NCBI RefSeq assembly: GCF_002117105.1
Contig: NZ_CP019343.1
Span: 3,162,001 to 3,226,000 of the forward strand
Length of the DNA: 64,000 bases
Direction: 5' to 3'
DNA from: Oceanicoccus sagamiensis
GTDB lineage: Bacteria; Pseudomonadota; Gammaproteobacteria; Pseudomonadales; Dasaniaceae
This document shows positions 18,095 through 26,129 of the stretch, in pieces. The position numbers and the translations under genes are program-made. A model generated the notes under the pieces. It was given only the letters and a program-made list of their open reading frames with translations, was not told where the DNA came from and did no database searches. Each line of letters starts with the position of its first letter. The first letter of the stretch is position 1.

Positions 18095-18685
18095 CTAGCT
18101 TGTGACAACCAGATAACAGACCAGCTCCTTACGCCCACTATTCTCAATCGTATGCTGTAAATCAGCGCGGTAGTGGGCGGAATCCCCCTCCGATAAATTA
18201 CAGTCGGTATCACCGGCGATCACTCTGGCACTGCCACTGGCAACCGTTAACAGCTCTTTAGTGCCCTCATAATGTGGGGCGCTGGCCAGGCGGGCTTTGG
18301 GGGCGATTCTTAACTCATAAAACTCTATATTTTTTTCCATATGCAGCGGAGAGAGCGTGCGGATTTGGCATTCATCATCAGAGCGAAACAGATTACTGGC
18401 ATCGTCACCATGGACCACTTCAATTGGGGATGCGGCCCAGGGCTGGTCAACCAACTCGCCAATACTGATCCCAAAAGCCTGAGCAATACGGAAGGTTACC
18501 GTCAGAGTAGGGTTGGCCTGGCCCCGTTCTATCTGGCTTAACATCGACCGGCTAACCCCGGAGGCTGTGGCTAACTGTTCTAATGTCAGCTTGTTCTTTT
18601 TGCGCAGCTCAGTAACCCGGCTACAGAGCACCTGGCTGGTCTCGTCCGGTGTTGGTGCGGGGTTGCTGTTCTTTTTATTTGGCAT
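18095..18685 (-). CDS. XRE family regulator with cupin domain
   Basis: A 196-residue regulator: an N-terminal XRE/HTH_3 domain (ELRKKNKLTLEQLATASGVSRSMLSQIERGQANPTLTV, residues 28-66) joined to a C-terminal cupin (about 115-190) ending in the metal-site-like SEGDSAHYRADLQHTIEN. This architecture (PuuR/SutR-like) usually represses a nearby catabolic operon, with the cupin binding a small ligand. It is divergent from tdh-kbl with 148 bases between them, and that gap contains an inverted repeat. Control of threonine catabolism is the natural inference. The effector is not known. Confidence 0.88.
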   Translation of the reverse strand: MPNKKNSNPAPTPDETSQVLCSRVTELRKKNKLTLEQLATASGVSRSMLSQIERGQANPTLTVTFRIAQAFGISIGELVDQPWAASPIEVVHGDDASNLFRSDDECQIRTLSPLHMEKNIEFYELRIAPKARLASAPHYEGTKELLTVASGSARVIAGDTDCNLSEGDSAHYRADLQHTIENSGRKELVCYLVVTS

Positions 18686-18714
18686 ATTATTTCTCTTATG
18701 TCGGATTAATATCT

Positions 18715-18745
18715 TGCATATAGGAATTTATAATTCTATGATGCA
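18715..18745. promoter_or_regulatory. Inverted repeat between XRE regulator and tdh
   Basis: TGCATATAGGAAT (18715-18727) and ATTCTATGATGCA (18733-18745) form an imperfect inverted repeat around TTATA. Paired parts are TGCAT/ATGCA and GAAT/ATTC. It lies 29 bases upstream of the XRE start and about 88 bases before tdh, a suitable place for an operator shared by the divergent genes. Confidence 0.5.
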
Positions 18746-18833
18746 GGAAATTTATCTCATATAGTAAACAAGGTGGAGTTTAACAGCTTGGCTGTAAAGG
18801 TCCACATCCGGTGGTTATTAAAAGGAACTTAAA

Positions 18834-19859
18834 ATGAAAGCGTTGGTAAAAAAGCAGGGGGGTGAGGGGCTCTGGCTGCAAGATGTCCCTGAACCCGAAA
18901 TCGGTATTAATGATGTGCTGATTAAAATCAAACGTACCGCGATCTGCGGTACGGACTTACATATCTATAACTGGGATGACTGGGCACAAAAGACGATCCC
19001 CGTGCCGATGACCGTAGGCCATGAGTTTGTCGGTGAAATTGTTGAGGTGGGTAGTAATGTCAATGACTACCGCGCAGGGCAAATTGTCTCCGGTGAGGGG
19101 CATGTGGTTTGCGGTCGCTGCCGAAACTGTATGGCGGGGCGGCGGCATTTATGTGCACAGACCAGTGGTATTGGTGTAGATCGACCGGGCGCGTTTGCAG
19201 AATATTTATCCCTACCCATGGCCAATGTCTGGGAACATCGAGAAGGTATTGACCTGGATATTGCCTCTTTATTCGACCCCTTAGGTAATGCAGTCCATAC
19301 CGCTTTGCAATATGACCTGCTGGGTGAAGATGTGTTAATTACCGGGGCTGGGCCTATTGGTGCCATGGCTGCCGCCGTATGCCGACATGCAGGTGCGCGC
19401 CATGTGGTGATTACCGATATTAACCCCCAGCGATTAGAGCTGGCGAAAAAACTGGGCGCTACCTATACCGTTAATCCCGTGCAGGAAGACTTGGCTGATG
19501 TCAGAAAGAAACTGGGCATGAGTGAGGGTTTTGATGTAGGTCTGGAAATGTCCGGTAACCCTTCAGCCTTTAAAGATCTGTTAGCCAATATGTGTCATGG
19601 CGGCAAGGTTTCGATTCTGGGTATCCCCAGCGAGTCTCTGGCGATCGATTGGAATACGGTGATCTTTAATATGCTGACACTAAAGGGGATTTATGGCCGT
19701 GAAATGTATGAAACCTGGTACAAAATGTCAGTTATGATTGAGTCCGGTTTGGATATTTCACAGGTGATAACACACCGCTTGCATTACACCGAGTTTCAGC
19801 AGGGTTTTGATGCCATGAATGCCGGTGAAGCCAGCAAAGTGATTTTAAATTGGGAATAA
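18834..19859 (+). CDS. tdh: L-threonine 3-dehydrogenase
   Basis: Oxidises L-threonine with NAD to 2-amino-3-oxobutanoate, which Kbl then cleaves. The 341-residue length is that of E. coli Tdh. The MDR zinc site is visible in [17 protein letters not shown] and [13 protein letters not shown]. The structural zinc lobe has four Cys in [16 protein letters not shown], and the NAD fold has [15 protein letters not shown]. The C-terminus includes [14 protein letters not shown], characteristic of threonine dehydrogenase. Fifteen bases separate it from kbl and the two form an operon. The upstream region is shared with a divergent XRE-cupin regulator. Confidence 0.97.
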   Translation: MKALVKKQGGEGLWLQDVPEPEIGINDVLIKIKRTAICGTDLHIYNWDDWAQKTIPVPMTVGHEFVGEIVEVGSNVNDYRAGQIVSGEGHVVCGRCRNCMAGRRHLCAQTSGIGVDRPGAFAEYLSLPMANVWEHREGIDLDIASLFDPLGNAVHTALQYDLLGEDVLITGAGPIGAMAAAVCRHAGARHVVITDINPQRLELAKKLGATYTVNPVQEDLADVRKKLGMSEGFDVGLEMSGNPSAFKDLLANMCHGGKVSILGIPSESLAIDWNTVIFNMLTLKGIYGREMYETWYKMSVMIESGLDISQVITHRLHYTEFQQGFDAMNAGEASKVILNWE

Positions 19860-19874
19860 CACAAGGAGATAATT

Positions 19875-21062
19875 GTGTACGGTGATTTTCAACAACATCT
19901 TGCCAGTGAGCTTGCTGCCATAGAAGCTGCCGGGCTTTATAAGCGCGAGCGAGAAATTACCTCGCCACAGGGTGCTCATATCGGTGTTGCCAGCGGTGAA
20001 GTACTTAACCTCTGCGCCAATAATTATTTGGGTCTTGCCCAGCATCCGGCGGTCAATGCCGCCGCCACACAGGGTTTAGAACAGTGGGGTTATGGTATGG
20101 CCTCGGTGCGTTTTATTTGCGGCACGCAAACGTTGCATACACAACTTGAAGAAAAACTCAGTCAGTTTTTGGGTATGGAGTCGACCATTTTGTACCCTTC
20201 CTGTTTTGATGCCAACGGCGGTTTATTTGAAACCCTACTGGGTGAAGAGGATGCCATTATTTCTGATGAGCTTAACCATGCCAGCATTATTGACGGGGTA
20301 CGTTTATGTAAAGCTAAGCGCTTCCGTTATAAAAATAATAATATGGCTGACCTTGAGGCACAATTACAGGCAGCGGATCAGGCGGGCGCCCGTTTTAAAT
20401 TAATTAGCACCGACGGTGTTTTTTCCATGGATGGCTATATTGCCCAACTGGATAAAATTTGTGACCTTGCGGATAAGTATCAGGCTTTGGTGCATTTTGA
20501 TGATGCCCATGCCACCGGCTTTGTTGGTGCTAATGGTCGCGGTACTCATGAGTATCGCGGCTGTATGGATAGGGTGGATATTATTACCGGTACCTTAGGC
20601 AAAGCCTTGGGTGGAGCCAGTGGTGGCTTTACCAGTTCACGTAAAGAAGTCGTGGATTTATTACGCCAGCGCTCACGCCCTTATTTGTTTTCCAATACCG
20701 TTGCGCCGCCGGTGGTGGCAGGTGCGATTAAAGCCTTGGATATCGTCAGTGAATCCAGTGAGCTTAGAGATCGGCTGCAGAAAAATACCGAATATTTCAG
20801 GGCGGGTTTAACCGAGTTGGGTTTTGACTTATTGCCAGGTGAACATGCCATCGTACCGGTGATGTTGCACGATGCAGCATTGGCAGCCCAATTTGCAGAA
20901 GCGATGTTGGTCGAAGGAATCTATGTGGTGGCGTTTTCTTTTCCTGTAGTGCCAAAAGGCAAGGCGCGTATTCGAACCCAAATGTCGGCGGCTTTAACAC
21001 AGGAGGACCTTGATATGGCTATTGTCGCTTTTGCAAACGTTAAACAACAGTTGGGCATATAA
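19875..21062 (+). CDS. kbl: 2-amino-3-ketobutyrate CoA ligase (glycine C-acetyltransferase)
   Basis: A PLP enzyme that splits 2-amino-3-oxobutanoate with CoA into glycine and acetyl-CoA, completing threonine breakdown begun by Tdh. At 395 residues it is close to E. coli Kbl. Landmarks are [46 protein letters not shown] and the PLP lysine in [15 protein letters not shown]. It starts with GTG at 19875, six bases after an AAGGAG ribosome site at 19863-19868. It is the last gene of the operon; a pair of palindromic repeats about 40 bases downstream may help end transcription. Confidence 0.96.
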   Translation: MYGDFQQHLASELAAIEAAGLYKREREITSPQGAHIGVASGEVLNLCANNYLGLAQHPAVNAAATQGLEQWGYGMASVRFICGTQTLHTQLEEKLSQFLGMESTILYPSCFDANGGLFETLLGEEDAIISDELNHASIIDGVRLCKAKRFRYKNNNMADLEAQLQAADQAGARFKLISTDGVFSMDGYIAQLDKICDLADKYQALVHFDDAHATGFVGANGRGTHEYRGCMDRVDIITGTLGKALGGASGGFTSSRKEVVDLLRQRSRPYLFSNTVAPPVVAGAIKALDIVSESSELRDRLQKNTEYFRAGLTELGFDLLPGEHAIVPVMLHDAALAAQFAEAMLVEGIYVVAFSFPVVPKGKARIRTQMSAALTQEDLDMAIVAFANVKQQLGI

Positions 21063-21101
21063 AACAGCCAGCCACAGAATCAGTCTGAGCCACAATCATT
21101 T

Positions 21102-21172
21102 GTAGGGTGGATTATAATCCACCGCGCCCAGCGATGAGCCGCCATAACCGGTGGATAATAATCCACCCTGCG
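21102..21172. repeat. Dispersed intergenic palindrome pair, locus 2
   Basis: Two copies of the window's GTAGGGTGGATTATAATCCACC element in opposing orientation: a perfect copy (palindrome 21106-21123) and a slightly diverged one, GGTGGATAATAATCCACC (21150-21167), followed by CTGCG. The arms can also pair with each other as a larger hairpin. The rest of the 327-base gap after kbl (to 21389) shows no gene apart from the palindrome at 21377-21394. Confidence 0.85.
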
Positions 21173-21376
21173 GGCTTGAGTTTATCTACAGTATTTGTTT
21201 CCGAGCATTAATGCGCGAAGGCGGGATTCGTGCATTGCAGGCCACCGCAACTATTGTAAAACAACGACCATACCTGTAAGTTGGCTGCTAGCTTAAAAGG
21301 ATTAAGCCTCCCAAAATTTTCAGCGACAAGGATGACGCTATGAGCCTACCTTTTCTCTTTTTTAACCTCCTTCTGT

Positions 21377-21394
21377 TGCAAACTATAGTTTGCA
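21377..21394. promoter_or_regulatory. Perfect 18-base palindrome upstream of the toxin gene
   Basis: TGCAAACTATAGTTTGCA is perfectly symmetric and ends 49 bases before the toxin ATG at 21444. Type II toxin-antitoxin operons are autorepressed by the antitoxin at such sites, so this is the probable operator of the pair downstream. Confidence 0.6.
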
Positions 21395-21443
21395 GAAGTA
21401 TGGTGCCGGTGTGCTTATGATTGAGCTTGCATACCCCTGTCCC

Positions 21444-21755
21444 ATGATTATCTATTCTTGCCAGAATGGTACAGAGCCTTTTACTGAGTGGTTTAATGAA
21501 ATATCCGATACAAGGGATCGAAGAAGAATTCTGTCCCGACTACGCCGTATGGAGAAGGGTTATTGGGGAGATTATAAGTCACTTAAAAAGGGTGCTTATG
21601 AGCTAAGGTTATTTTTCGGCCCGGGTTATCGACTGTATTTTGGTGTTGATCGGGGGTAGTTAGTGGTGTTGTTACTCGGTGGTGACAAGCGCTCACAAAG
21701 CAAAGATATCGACAGAGCCGCCCGTTATTGGCAGGAGTATTTAAGCAATGAGTAA
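21444..21755 (+). pseudogene. RelE/HigB-type toxin interrupted by an in-frame TAG
   Basis: From the ATG at 21444 the frame encodes a RelE/ParE superfamily toxin of the addiction-module killer type: GTEPFTEWFNEI, RRILSRLRRMEKGYWGDYK, then AYELRLFFGPGYRLYFG. A TAG at 21657-21659 stops translation after residue 71. The same frame continues without any shift as LVVLLLGGDKRSQSKDID and then WQEYLSNE to a TAA at 21753-21755, exactly the family's C-terminal strand and helix. The full protein would be about 102 residues. A CAG or similar codon changed to TAG is the simplest explanation. Loss of the last strand and helix should inactivate the toxin. It overlaps the antitoxin start by 8 bases, the usual arrangement for this family. 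Confidence 0.8.
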
Positions 21756-22059
21756 ACGCAATTACAGAACGTTGGATAAGCTGGAAGAAAACTATTTTCG
21801 CGAACACCCGGAAGAAATTGAAATTTACCTGAAAGAAATTTTTGAGCTCTATGCCGAGGATGGTGATTCCGCCGTGCTGCTAGCTTCGCTGCGAGTCATA
21901 GCGAAAGTCAAAGGTATTAGCGCCTTGGCAAAAGAAACTGGCATGACCAGGCAGGGTTTGCAGAAAGCGCTCTCTAGCAAGGGAAACCCTCGGTTGGATA
22001 ATGTAAATGCCATTATCCGGTCTATCGGATTTCAGTTGGTTCCGCAGCGCAGGGTGTAA
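21748..22059 (+). CDS. HTH antitoxin of the HigA-like addiction module
   Basis: A 103-residue protein. The N-terminal half is helical and charged. The C-terminal half holds a helix-turn-helix, ALAKETGMTRQGLQKALSSKGNPRLDNVNAIIRSIG, in the arrangement of the antitoxin paired with addiction-module killer toxins. It should bind the toxin and, via its HTH, the palindrome at 21377-21394. The gene is intact although the toxin frame before it carries a stop codon. The frame overlaps the toxin end by 8 bases, so translation may have been coupled. Downstream, the convergent MarR gene ends five bases after this stop. Confidence 0.82.
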   Translation: MSKRNYRTLDKLEENYFREHPEEIEIYLKEIFELYAEDGDSAVLLASLRVIAKVKGISALAKETGMTRQGLQKALSSKGNPRLDNVNAIIRSIGFQLVPQRRV

Positions 22060-22064
22060 TAAGT

Positions 22065-22529
22065 TTATTCCTCCAGTTCTCCTGCATGGCTATACAAACG
22101 ATCAATCAACTGACTAAATACTTCCCGCTCCTGTTTATTAAAGCAAGTCAGTAAATCCTGTTCATACTTATAAGAAATTGGCACCATCTCATCATAAACC
22201 GACAAGCCAGTTTTTGTCAGCATCAAAATCGACCGGCGCTTATCGTCTTTATCAAAGCTGCGAGTAATCAATTTTCTCGATAACAGCTTACTAATCGCCC
22301 GGCTTAATATCGACTTTTCAATCTGGGTTCGGGCAGAGACTTCGTCCGCAGAAGCCTCAGGGTATTCACCGAGTACAGCCATAATGCGCCATTCAGTAAT
22401 CGATAGTGCAAACTTGCCCTTATAAGTCTGGGCAATGATACCGCTAACTTTATTAGAGAGGATAGATAGCCGGTAGGGCAGGTAGCGTTCCAGAGTCAGG
22501 ATTTGTTGTTTGTTGATTTTTTTAGTCAT
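22065..22529 (-). CDS. MarR family transcriptional regulator
   Basis: A 154-residue MarR protein with the winged helix visible: LSITEWRIMAVLGEYPEASADEVSARTQIEKSILSRAISKLLSRKLI, then the beta-wing RSFDKDDKRRSILMLTKTG. The flanking helices (residues 10-35 and 115-150) form the dimer interface. MarR proteins often control aromatic degradation genes. The hppD promoter 870 bases away carries two TAGTTG-N6-CAACTA-type repeats of the size MarR dimers use, making hppD a candidate target. That link is inference. The gene is not in an operon with the TumA-like gene upstream, from which it is separated by 32 bases, though readthrough is possible. Confidence 0.88.
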   Translation of the reverse strand: MTKKINKQQILTLERYLPYRLSILSNKVSGIIAQTYKGKFALSITEWRIMAVLGEYPEASADEVSARTQIEKSILSRAISKLLSRKLITRSFDKDDKRRSILMLTKTGLSVYDEMVPISYKYEQDLLTCFNKQEREVFSQLIDRLYSHAGELEE

Positions 22530-22561
22530 GGTGTTTTCACACTTTATTTTTATTGGGCAGC

Positions 22562-22918
22562 CTAAATTGCATAGCGAATATCAAACTGTGTTGTTTTGGC
22601 AATAGGCCGAACCTTTCTACTATCGTATTTTTTCAGCTCAACAATACCGTATTTTTCCATGGTCTTCAGGGTGCGGCTAAGGTTGCCGGGTTTGCGCCCA
22701 CTTAATTCCGCCAGTTCGCTTATCGTCTGAGGATGATATTCATTTATCTGCTTAAGTAAGCGCACATTATTATCGCTCAGCACTTCGCTTAATGATTTGA
22801 TAGAGCTAAACCATACCTTGGGTTCCCCCGCTTTTACGTTTAACTTACCGGCGGCAATGGCTTTCACACGCTCCTGAAACTGCTTGCGTGGCATAATGCC
22901 TATTTTTAATGTTTTCAT
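22562..22918 (-). CDS. Winged-helix antitoxin, TumA-like
   Basis: A 118-residue protein with a MarR/ArsR-like winged helix: NNVRLLKQINEYHPQTISELAELSGRKPGNLSRTLKTMEKYGIVEL. The N-terminus MPRKQFQERVKAIAAGKL is typical of the transcriptional regulators encoded after TumE/DUF6516 toxins. Its start codon overlaps the upstream toxin-like frame by 4 bases (ATGA), the usual translational coupling of a toxin-antitoxin pair. It probably binds the 15-base palindrome at 23290-23304 to repress the operon. The gene looks intact while its toxin partner is frameshifted. Confidence 0.75.
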   Translation of the reverse strand: MKTLKIGIMPRKQFQERVKAIAAGKLNVKAGEPKVWFSSIKSLSEVLSDNNVRLLKQINEYHPQTISELAELSGRKPGNLSRTLKTMEKYGIVELKKYDSRKVRPIAKTTQFDIRYAI

Positions 22919-23248
22919 TCTGATAGTTCCTCAATGATTCGGTTTACTTCAGTAAAAAAGTCTTCCAGCAATTGTTGGGCACTTGTGAAGGTGTAAAGTA
23001 CGCCTTTGTCTGTCTCTGATCGATGTTGGTGATCAAAGCTTATATGCCTGCCACCAAACCCTTGTTTGCCTCTACTTTGTTGGGGCTTAACGGCATGTGC
23101 ATTATCAAACCTCATAATGCGCTGGTTGAAGCGGTTATGCAGTGGCAGTAACCTTATAAGCCTCAATTTTGTACCAATAACCATTTTCTTCAGTATATTC
23201 AGTACCATGCAGCTCTAATAATATATCCAATCCTGAGTCGAGACTCAT
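22915..23248 (-). pseudogene. TumE/DUF6516-like toxin, frameshifted
   Basis: The C-terminal part (MRFDNAHAVKPQQ, then FGGRHISFDHQHRS, SAQQLLEDFFTEVNRIIEEL) matches the TumE/DUF6516 toxin family. An ATG at 23208 lies in that frame but gives a basic, unrelated start. Translating from the ATG at 23248 in the other frame yields LDSGLDILLELHGTEYTEEN and then GYWYKIEAYKV, the family's true N-terminus, ending at a TAA at 23135-23137. The expected segment between the two halves is shorter than in relatives, so a small deletion that was not a multiple of three is the likely cause, rather than a one-base error. The toxin should be inactive; the antitoxin gene downstream is intact. Confidence 0.7.
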
Positions 23249-23289
23249 ATAGCTATCCTTGCTAATGCTTATCTTTTTACATCATATGT

Positions 23290-23304
23290 ATCATCTGATG
23301 ATAA
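23290..23304. promoter_or_regulatory. Palindrome upstream of the TumE/TumA-like pair
   Basis: TATCATCTGATGATA has 7-base arms around a single central base and lies 42 bases before the toxin start at 23248 (minus strand). It is a plausible autoregulatory operator for the TumA-like winged-helix protein. Confidence 0.45.
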
Positions 23305-23397
23305 GTAAAGCCCAGAGTATCACTTTGCTTTCCCTTCTGAGGGTAAGGCGTTAGCGGCCTGACTTATATGCTGTTACAGCTGCTTATCAAAACAGGC

Positions 23398-23444
23398 TTG
23401 ACATTAGTTGTTATTACAACCAATAATAGTTGCTATTACAACTA
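23398..23444 (+). promoter_or_regulatory. Promoter with two tandem operator repeats upstream of hppD
   Basis: A -35 box TTGACA (23398-23403) is 18 bases from AATAAT (23422-23427), five of six matches to TATAAT. Overlaying it are two near-identical 18-base dyads: TAGTTGTTATTACAACCA (23405-23422) and TAGTTGCTATTACAACTA (23427-23444). They are 22 bases apart, two helical turns. One fills the -35/-10 spacer and the other covers the start of transcription, so bound protein would repress. The hppD ATG is 66 bases downstream. Confidence 0.65.
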
Positions 23445-23509
23445 AACAGAGCTTCAAGCTCTTTTACAATTATTGTTTATAGGATAAGTGCATAACGCGG
23501 GAGAGCAAA

Positions 23510-24601
23510 ATGACTGACTTGTTTGATAATCCAATGGGGTTGGATGGATTTGAATTTGTAGAGTTTTCAGCGCCGGATAAAGGTGTGCTTGAACCAGTAT
23601 TTGAGATGATGGGATTTACCCATGTGGCCAACCATCGCAGCAAAGATGTACTGCTCTTCAGGCAGGGCGATATCAACTTTATTATTAACTATGAACCTAA
23701 TAGCTACGCCTATTTCTTTACTCAGGAACATGGCCCTTCTGCCTGTGGTATGGCCTTTAGAGTCCATGATGCCCGCAAAGCCTATGAACGTGCCATTGAA
23801 ATGGGCGCACAGCCGGTGGATATTCCCGTAGGCCCGATGGAGCTACGACTTCCTGCCATCAAAGGTATTGGCGGTGCGCCGCTGTATTTAATTGATCGTT
23901 ATAAGCAGGGTGCTTCCATCTACGATATTGATTTTGACTATATCGAAGGGGTCGATCGCAACCCTGTAGGCTGTGGTTTTAAAGTTGTCGACCACTTAAC
24001 CCATAATGTCTATCGCGGCAGAATGGATTATTGGGCTAAATTCTACGAGAGTATTTTTAACTTCCGTGAAATTCGCTACTTCGATATCAAAGGCGAATAT
24101 ACCGGCTTGCTGTCAAGAGCTATGTCCGCCCCCGATGGAAAGATTCGTATACCCTTGAATGAAGAAGCCTCACAAGGTGGTCAGATTGAAGAGTTTCTAA
24201 TGGCCTATAATGGCGAAGGTATTCAACATATCGCCTTTGAAACCGATGATCTGCCAGGCAGCTGGGATCAACTAAAAGCCCGGGGTGTGCCTTTTATGAC
24301 TGCGCCCCCGGATACCTACTATGCCATGCTGGAAGAGCGTTTGCCGGGCCATGGTGAACCGGTTGCAGAGCTACAATGCCGGGGTATTCTACTGGATGGT
24401 TCCACCCAAAATAATGATCCCCGTTTATTACTGCAAATTTTTTCCGAGACCTTAATTGGCCCGGTATTTTTTGAATTTATTCAACGCAAACGGGATGAAG
24501 GCTTTGGCGAAGGTAATTTTAAAGCGCTATTTGAATCCATAGAACGCGATCAGGTTAACCGCGGCACCATCGATACCCGTCAGGCAGGGGAGAGCGCGTA
24601 A
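23510..24601 (+). CDS. hppD: 4-hydroxyphenylpyruvate dioxygenase
   Basis: Converts 4-hydroxyphenylpyruvate and O2 to homogentisate and CO2 with non-haem iron. The 363-residue length is normal. Two VOC halves are present; the three iron ligands are in the C-terminal half: His in [12 protein letters not shown], His in [12 protein letters not shown] and Glu in [27 protein letters not shown] is the conserved C-terminal helix. The stop overlaps the start of the next gene (TAATG), so the two are translationally coupled. It begins a five-gene tyrosine catabolic run with aminotransferase, fumarylacetoacetase and maleylacetoacetate isomerase. A strong promoter with tandem dyads precedes it. Confidence 0.97.
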   Translation: MTDLFDNPMGLDGFEFVEFSAPDKGVLEPVFEMMGFTHVANHRSKDVLLFRQGDINFIINYEPNSYAYFFTQEHGPSACGMAFRVHDARKAYERAIEMGAQPVDIPVGPMELRLPAIKGIGGAPLYLIDRYKQGASIYDIDFDYIEGVDRNPVGCGFKVVDHLTHNVYRGRMDYWAKFYESIFNFREIRYFDIKGEYTGLLSRAMSAPDGKIRIPLNEEASQGGQIEEFLMAYNGEGIQHIAFETDDLPGSWDQLKARGVPFMTAPPDTYYAMLEERLPGHGEPVAELQCRGILLDGSTQNNDPRLLLQIFSETLIGPVFFEFIQRKRDEGFGEGNFKALFESIERDQVNRGTIDTRQAGESA

Positions 24602-25125
24602 TGAATATCCAGCGTATTCATCATGTGGCCTACCGCTGCCATAACGCTAAAGAAACCGTGGCGTTTTACCAGCAGGTAATGAATATGGACTTCCAACTGG
24701 CTATCGCTGAAAACGAAGTCCCCTCAACCAAAGCCCCTGACCCTTATATGCATGTCTTTCTCGATGCGGGCAATGGAAATGTGCTGGCATTTTTTGAGCT
24801 GCCCAACTCACCGGCCATGGATAAAGACCGCAATACACCAGATTGGGTGCAACATATTGCCTTTGAAGTGGAAAGTGTTGAGGCCTTGCTGGAAGCCAAA
24901 GCTTCCGTAGAGGCGGAAGGTATTACGGTCATCGGCCCGGTAGAACATACCATTTTTAAATCCATCTATTTTTTTGACCCCAATGGCCACCGTTTAGAGT
25001 TGGCCGCCAATACCGCCAAGCCGGGTATGCTGGAGCGCCTGCATAAACTCGCCCCCGCGATGATAGAAGAATGGGACCAAACCAAGCGCGCCCCGCAACA
25101 TGCGGCGTGGTTGCACCAGTCATAA
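24601..25125 (+). CDS. VOC (glyoxalase/extradiol dioxygenase fold) protein in tyrosine cluster
   Basis: A 174-residue VOC protein, coupled to hppD by a TAATG overlap and 12 bases before fumarylacetoacetase. Possible metal ligands of the VOC 2-His-1-Glu type are His in RIHHVAYRC near residue 8, His in WVQHIAFEVES near 81 and Glu in PNGHRLELAAN near 131. The substrate is not known. No cupin-type homogentisate dioxygenase (HmgA) is present in this cluster, although the enzymes before and after that step are. A role as a non-orthologous ring-opening dioxygenase is therefore a testable idea. Alternatives are an isomerase or an accessory binding protein, and hmgA could lie elsewhere in the genome. 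Confidence 0.82.
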   Translation: MNIQRIHHVAYRCHNAKETVAFYQQVMNMDFQLAIAENEVPSTKAPDPYMHVFLDAGNGNVLAFFELPNSPAMDKDRNTPDWVQHIAFEVESVEALLEAKASVEAEGITVIGPVEHTIFKSIYFFDPNGHRLELAANTAKPGMLERLHKLAPAMIEEWDQTKRAPQHAAWLHQS

Positions 25126-25137
25126 AAGGAAATTGTA

Positions 25138-26114
25138 ATGAAATTAGCTTCATTAAATTATGGCCGCGATGGCCGCTTGGTGGTGGTTAATAATGCCTTG
25201 GACCGCTATACCAGTGCTACCGATATTGCGCCTACCTTGCAGGCAGCCTTAGATGATTGGGCTAACTGCGAAGTCCCTTTACGTGATTTATTTCAACAGT
25301 TAGAAAACCATACCATCAAAGGTGAAGCCTTTGAGCAAAGACACTGCGCTTCACCGTTACCGCGCGCCTATCACTGGGCCGATGCTAGCGCCTATGTCAA
25401 CCATGTTGAGCTGGTGCGCAAAGCCCGCAATGCAGAAATGCCGGCAAGCTTTTGGACTGACCCTTTAATCTATCAGGGCGGTTCCGATACCTTTATTGGC
25501 CCCTATGAAGATATCGCCATGGCAGATGAAAGCTGGGGTATTGATTTTGAAGCGGAAGTGGCTGTTGTACTGGATGATGTACCCATGGGAGTTTCGGCAG
25601 ATAATGCCGCAGAGTATATCAAGCTGATTATGCTGGTTAATGATGTTAGCTTGCGCAATCTAATCCCCGGTGAGCTGGCCAAAGGTTTTGGTTTTTATCA
25701 GGCCAAGCCCTCATCCTCATTCTCCCCTGTCGCCATTACTCCCGATGCACTGGGTGATGCATGGCAGGATGGGAAAGTGCATTTGCCATTAAGTGTTACG
25801 CTTAACGACCAACTGATCGGTGCCCCTAATGCCGGTTTGGATATGACTTTTAATTTCCCCAGCTAATTGCCCATGCCGCTAAATCGCGTCCGCTAGGCGC
25901 TGGCACCATTATCGGCTCCGGTACTGTTTCCAATCTTGATCGCTCCAGCGGTTCCTGTTGTCTGGCAGAAGTCAGAATGCTTGAAACTATAGCCGATGGA
26001 AAACCCACGACCGAATTTATGCGCTTTGGTGACAGGGTGGTGATTAATATGCTGGATACAGATAACCAAAACCTTTTCGGTGATATTAACCAGCGTGTAG
26101 TGCGTTACCCTTAG
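25138..26114 (+). CDS. Fumarylacetoacetate hydrolase family (one-base frameshift)
   Basis: Hydrolyses fumarylacetoacetate to fumarate and acetoacetate, the last step of tyrosine breakdown. The first frame (25138-25866) covers the N-terminal domain and most of the catalytic core: FIGPYEDIAMADESWGIDFEAEVAVVLDD, with Glu metal ligands, and IKLIMLVNDVSLRN. It ends at a TAA just after TFNFPS. Adding one C in the CCCC run at 25857-25860 restores the expected continuation QLIAHAAKSRPLGAGTIIGS, then GSGTVSNLDRSSGS, FMRFGDRVVINML and INQRVVRYP, ending at 26112-26114. Total is about 325 residues, right for this bacterial form. The break looks like a homopolymer undercall, since three other genes in the window have the same kind of lesion. 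Confidence 0.88.
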
Positions 26115-26129
26115 GGATAGGAGCTCACC

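Noticed and set aside
23208-23208. ATG at 23208 as the real start of the TumE-like toxin
   Set aside because: It gives a basic leader unlike the family, while the other frame supplies the conserved N-terminus.
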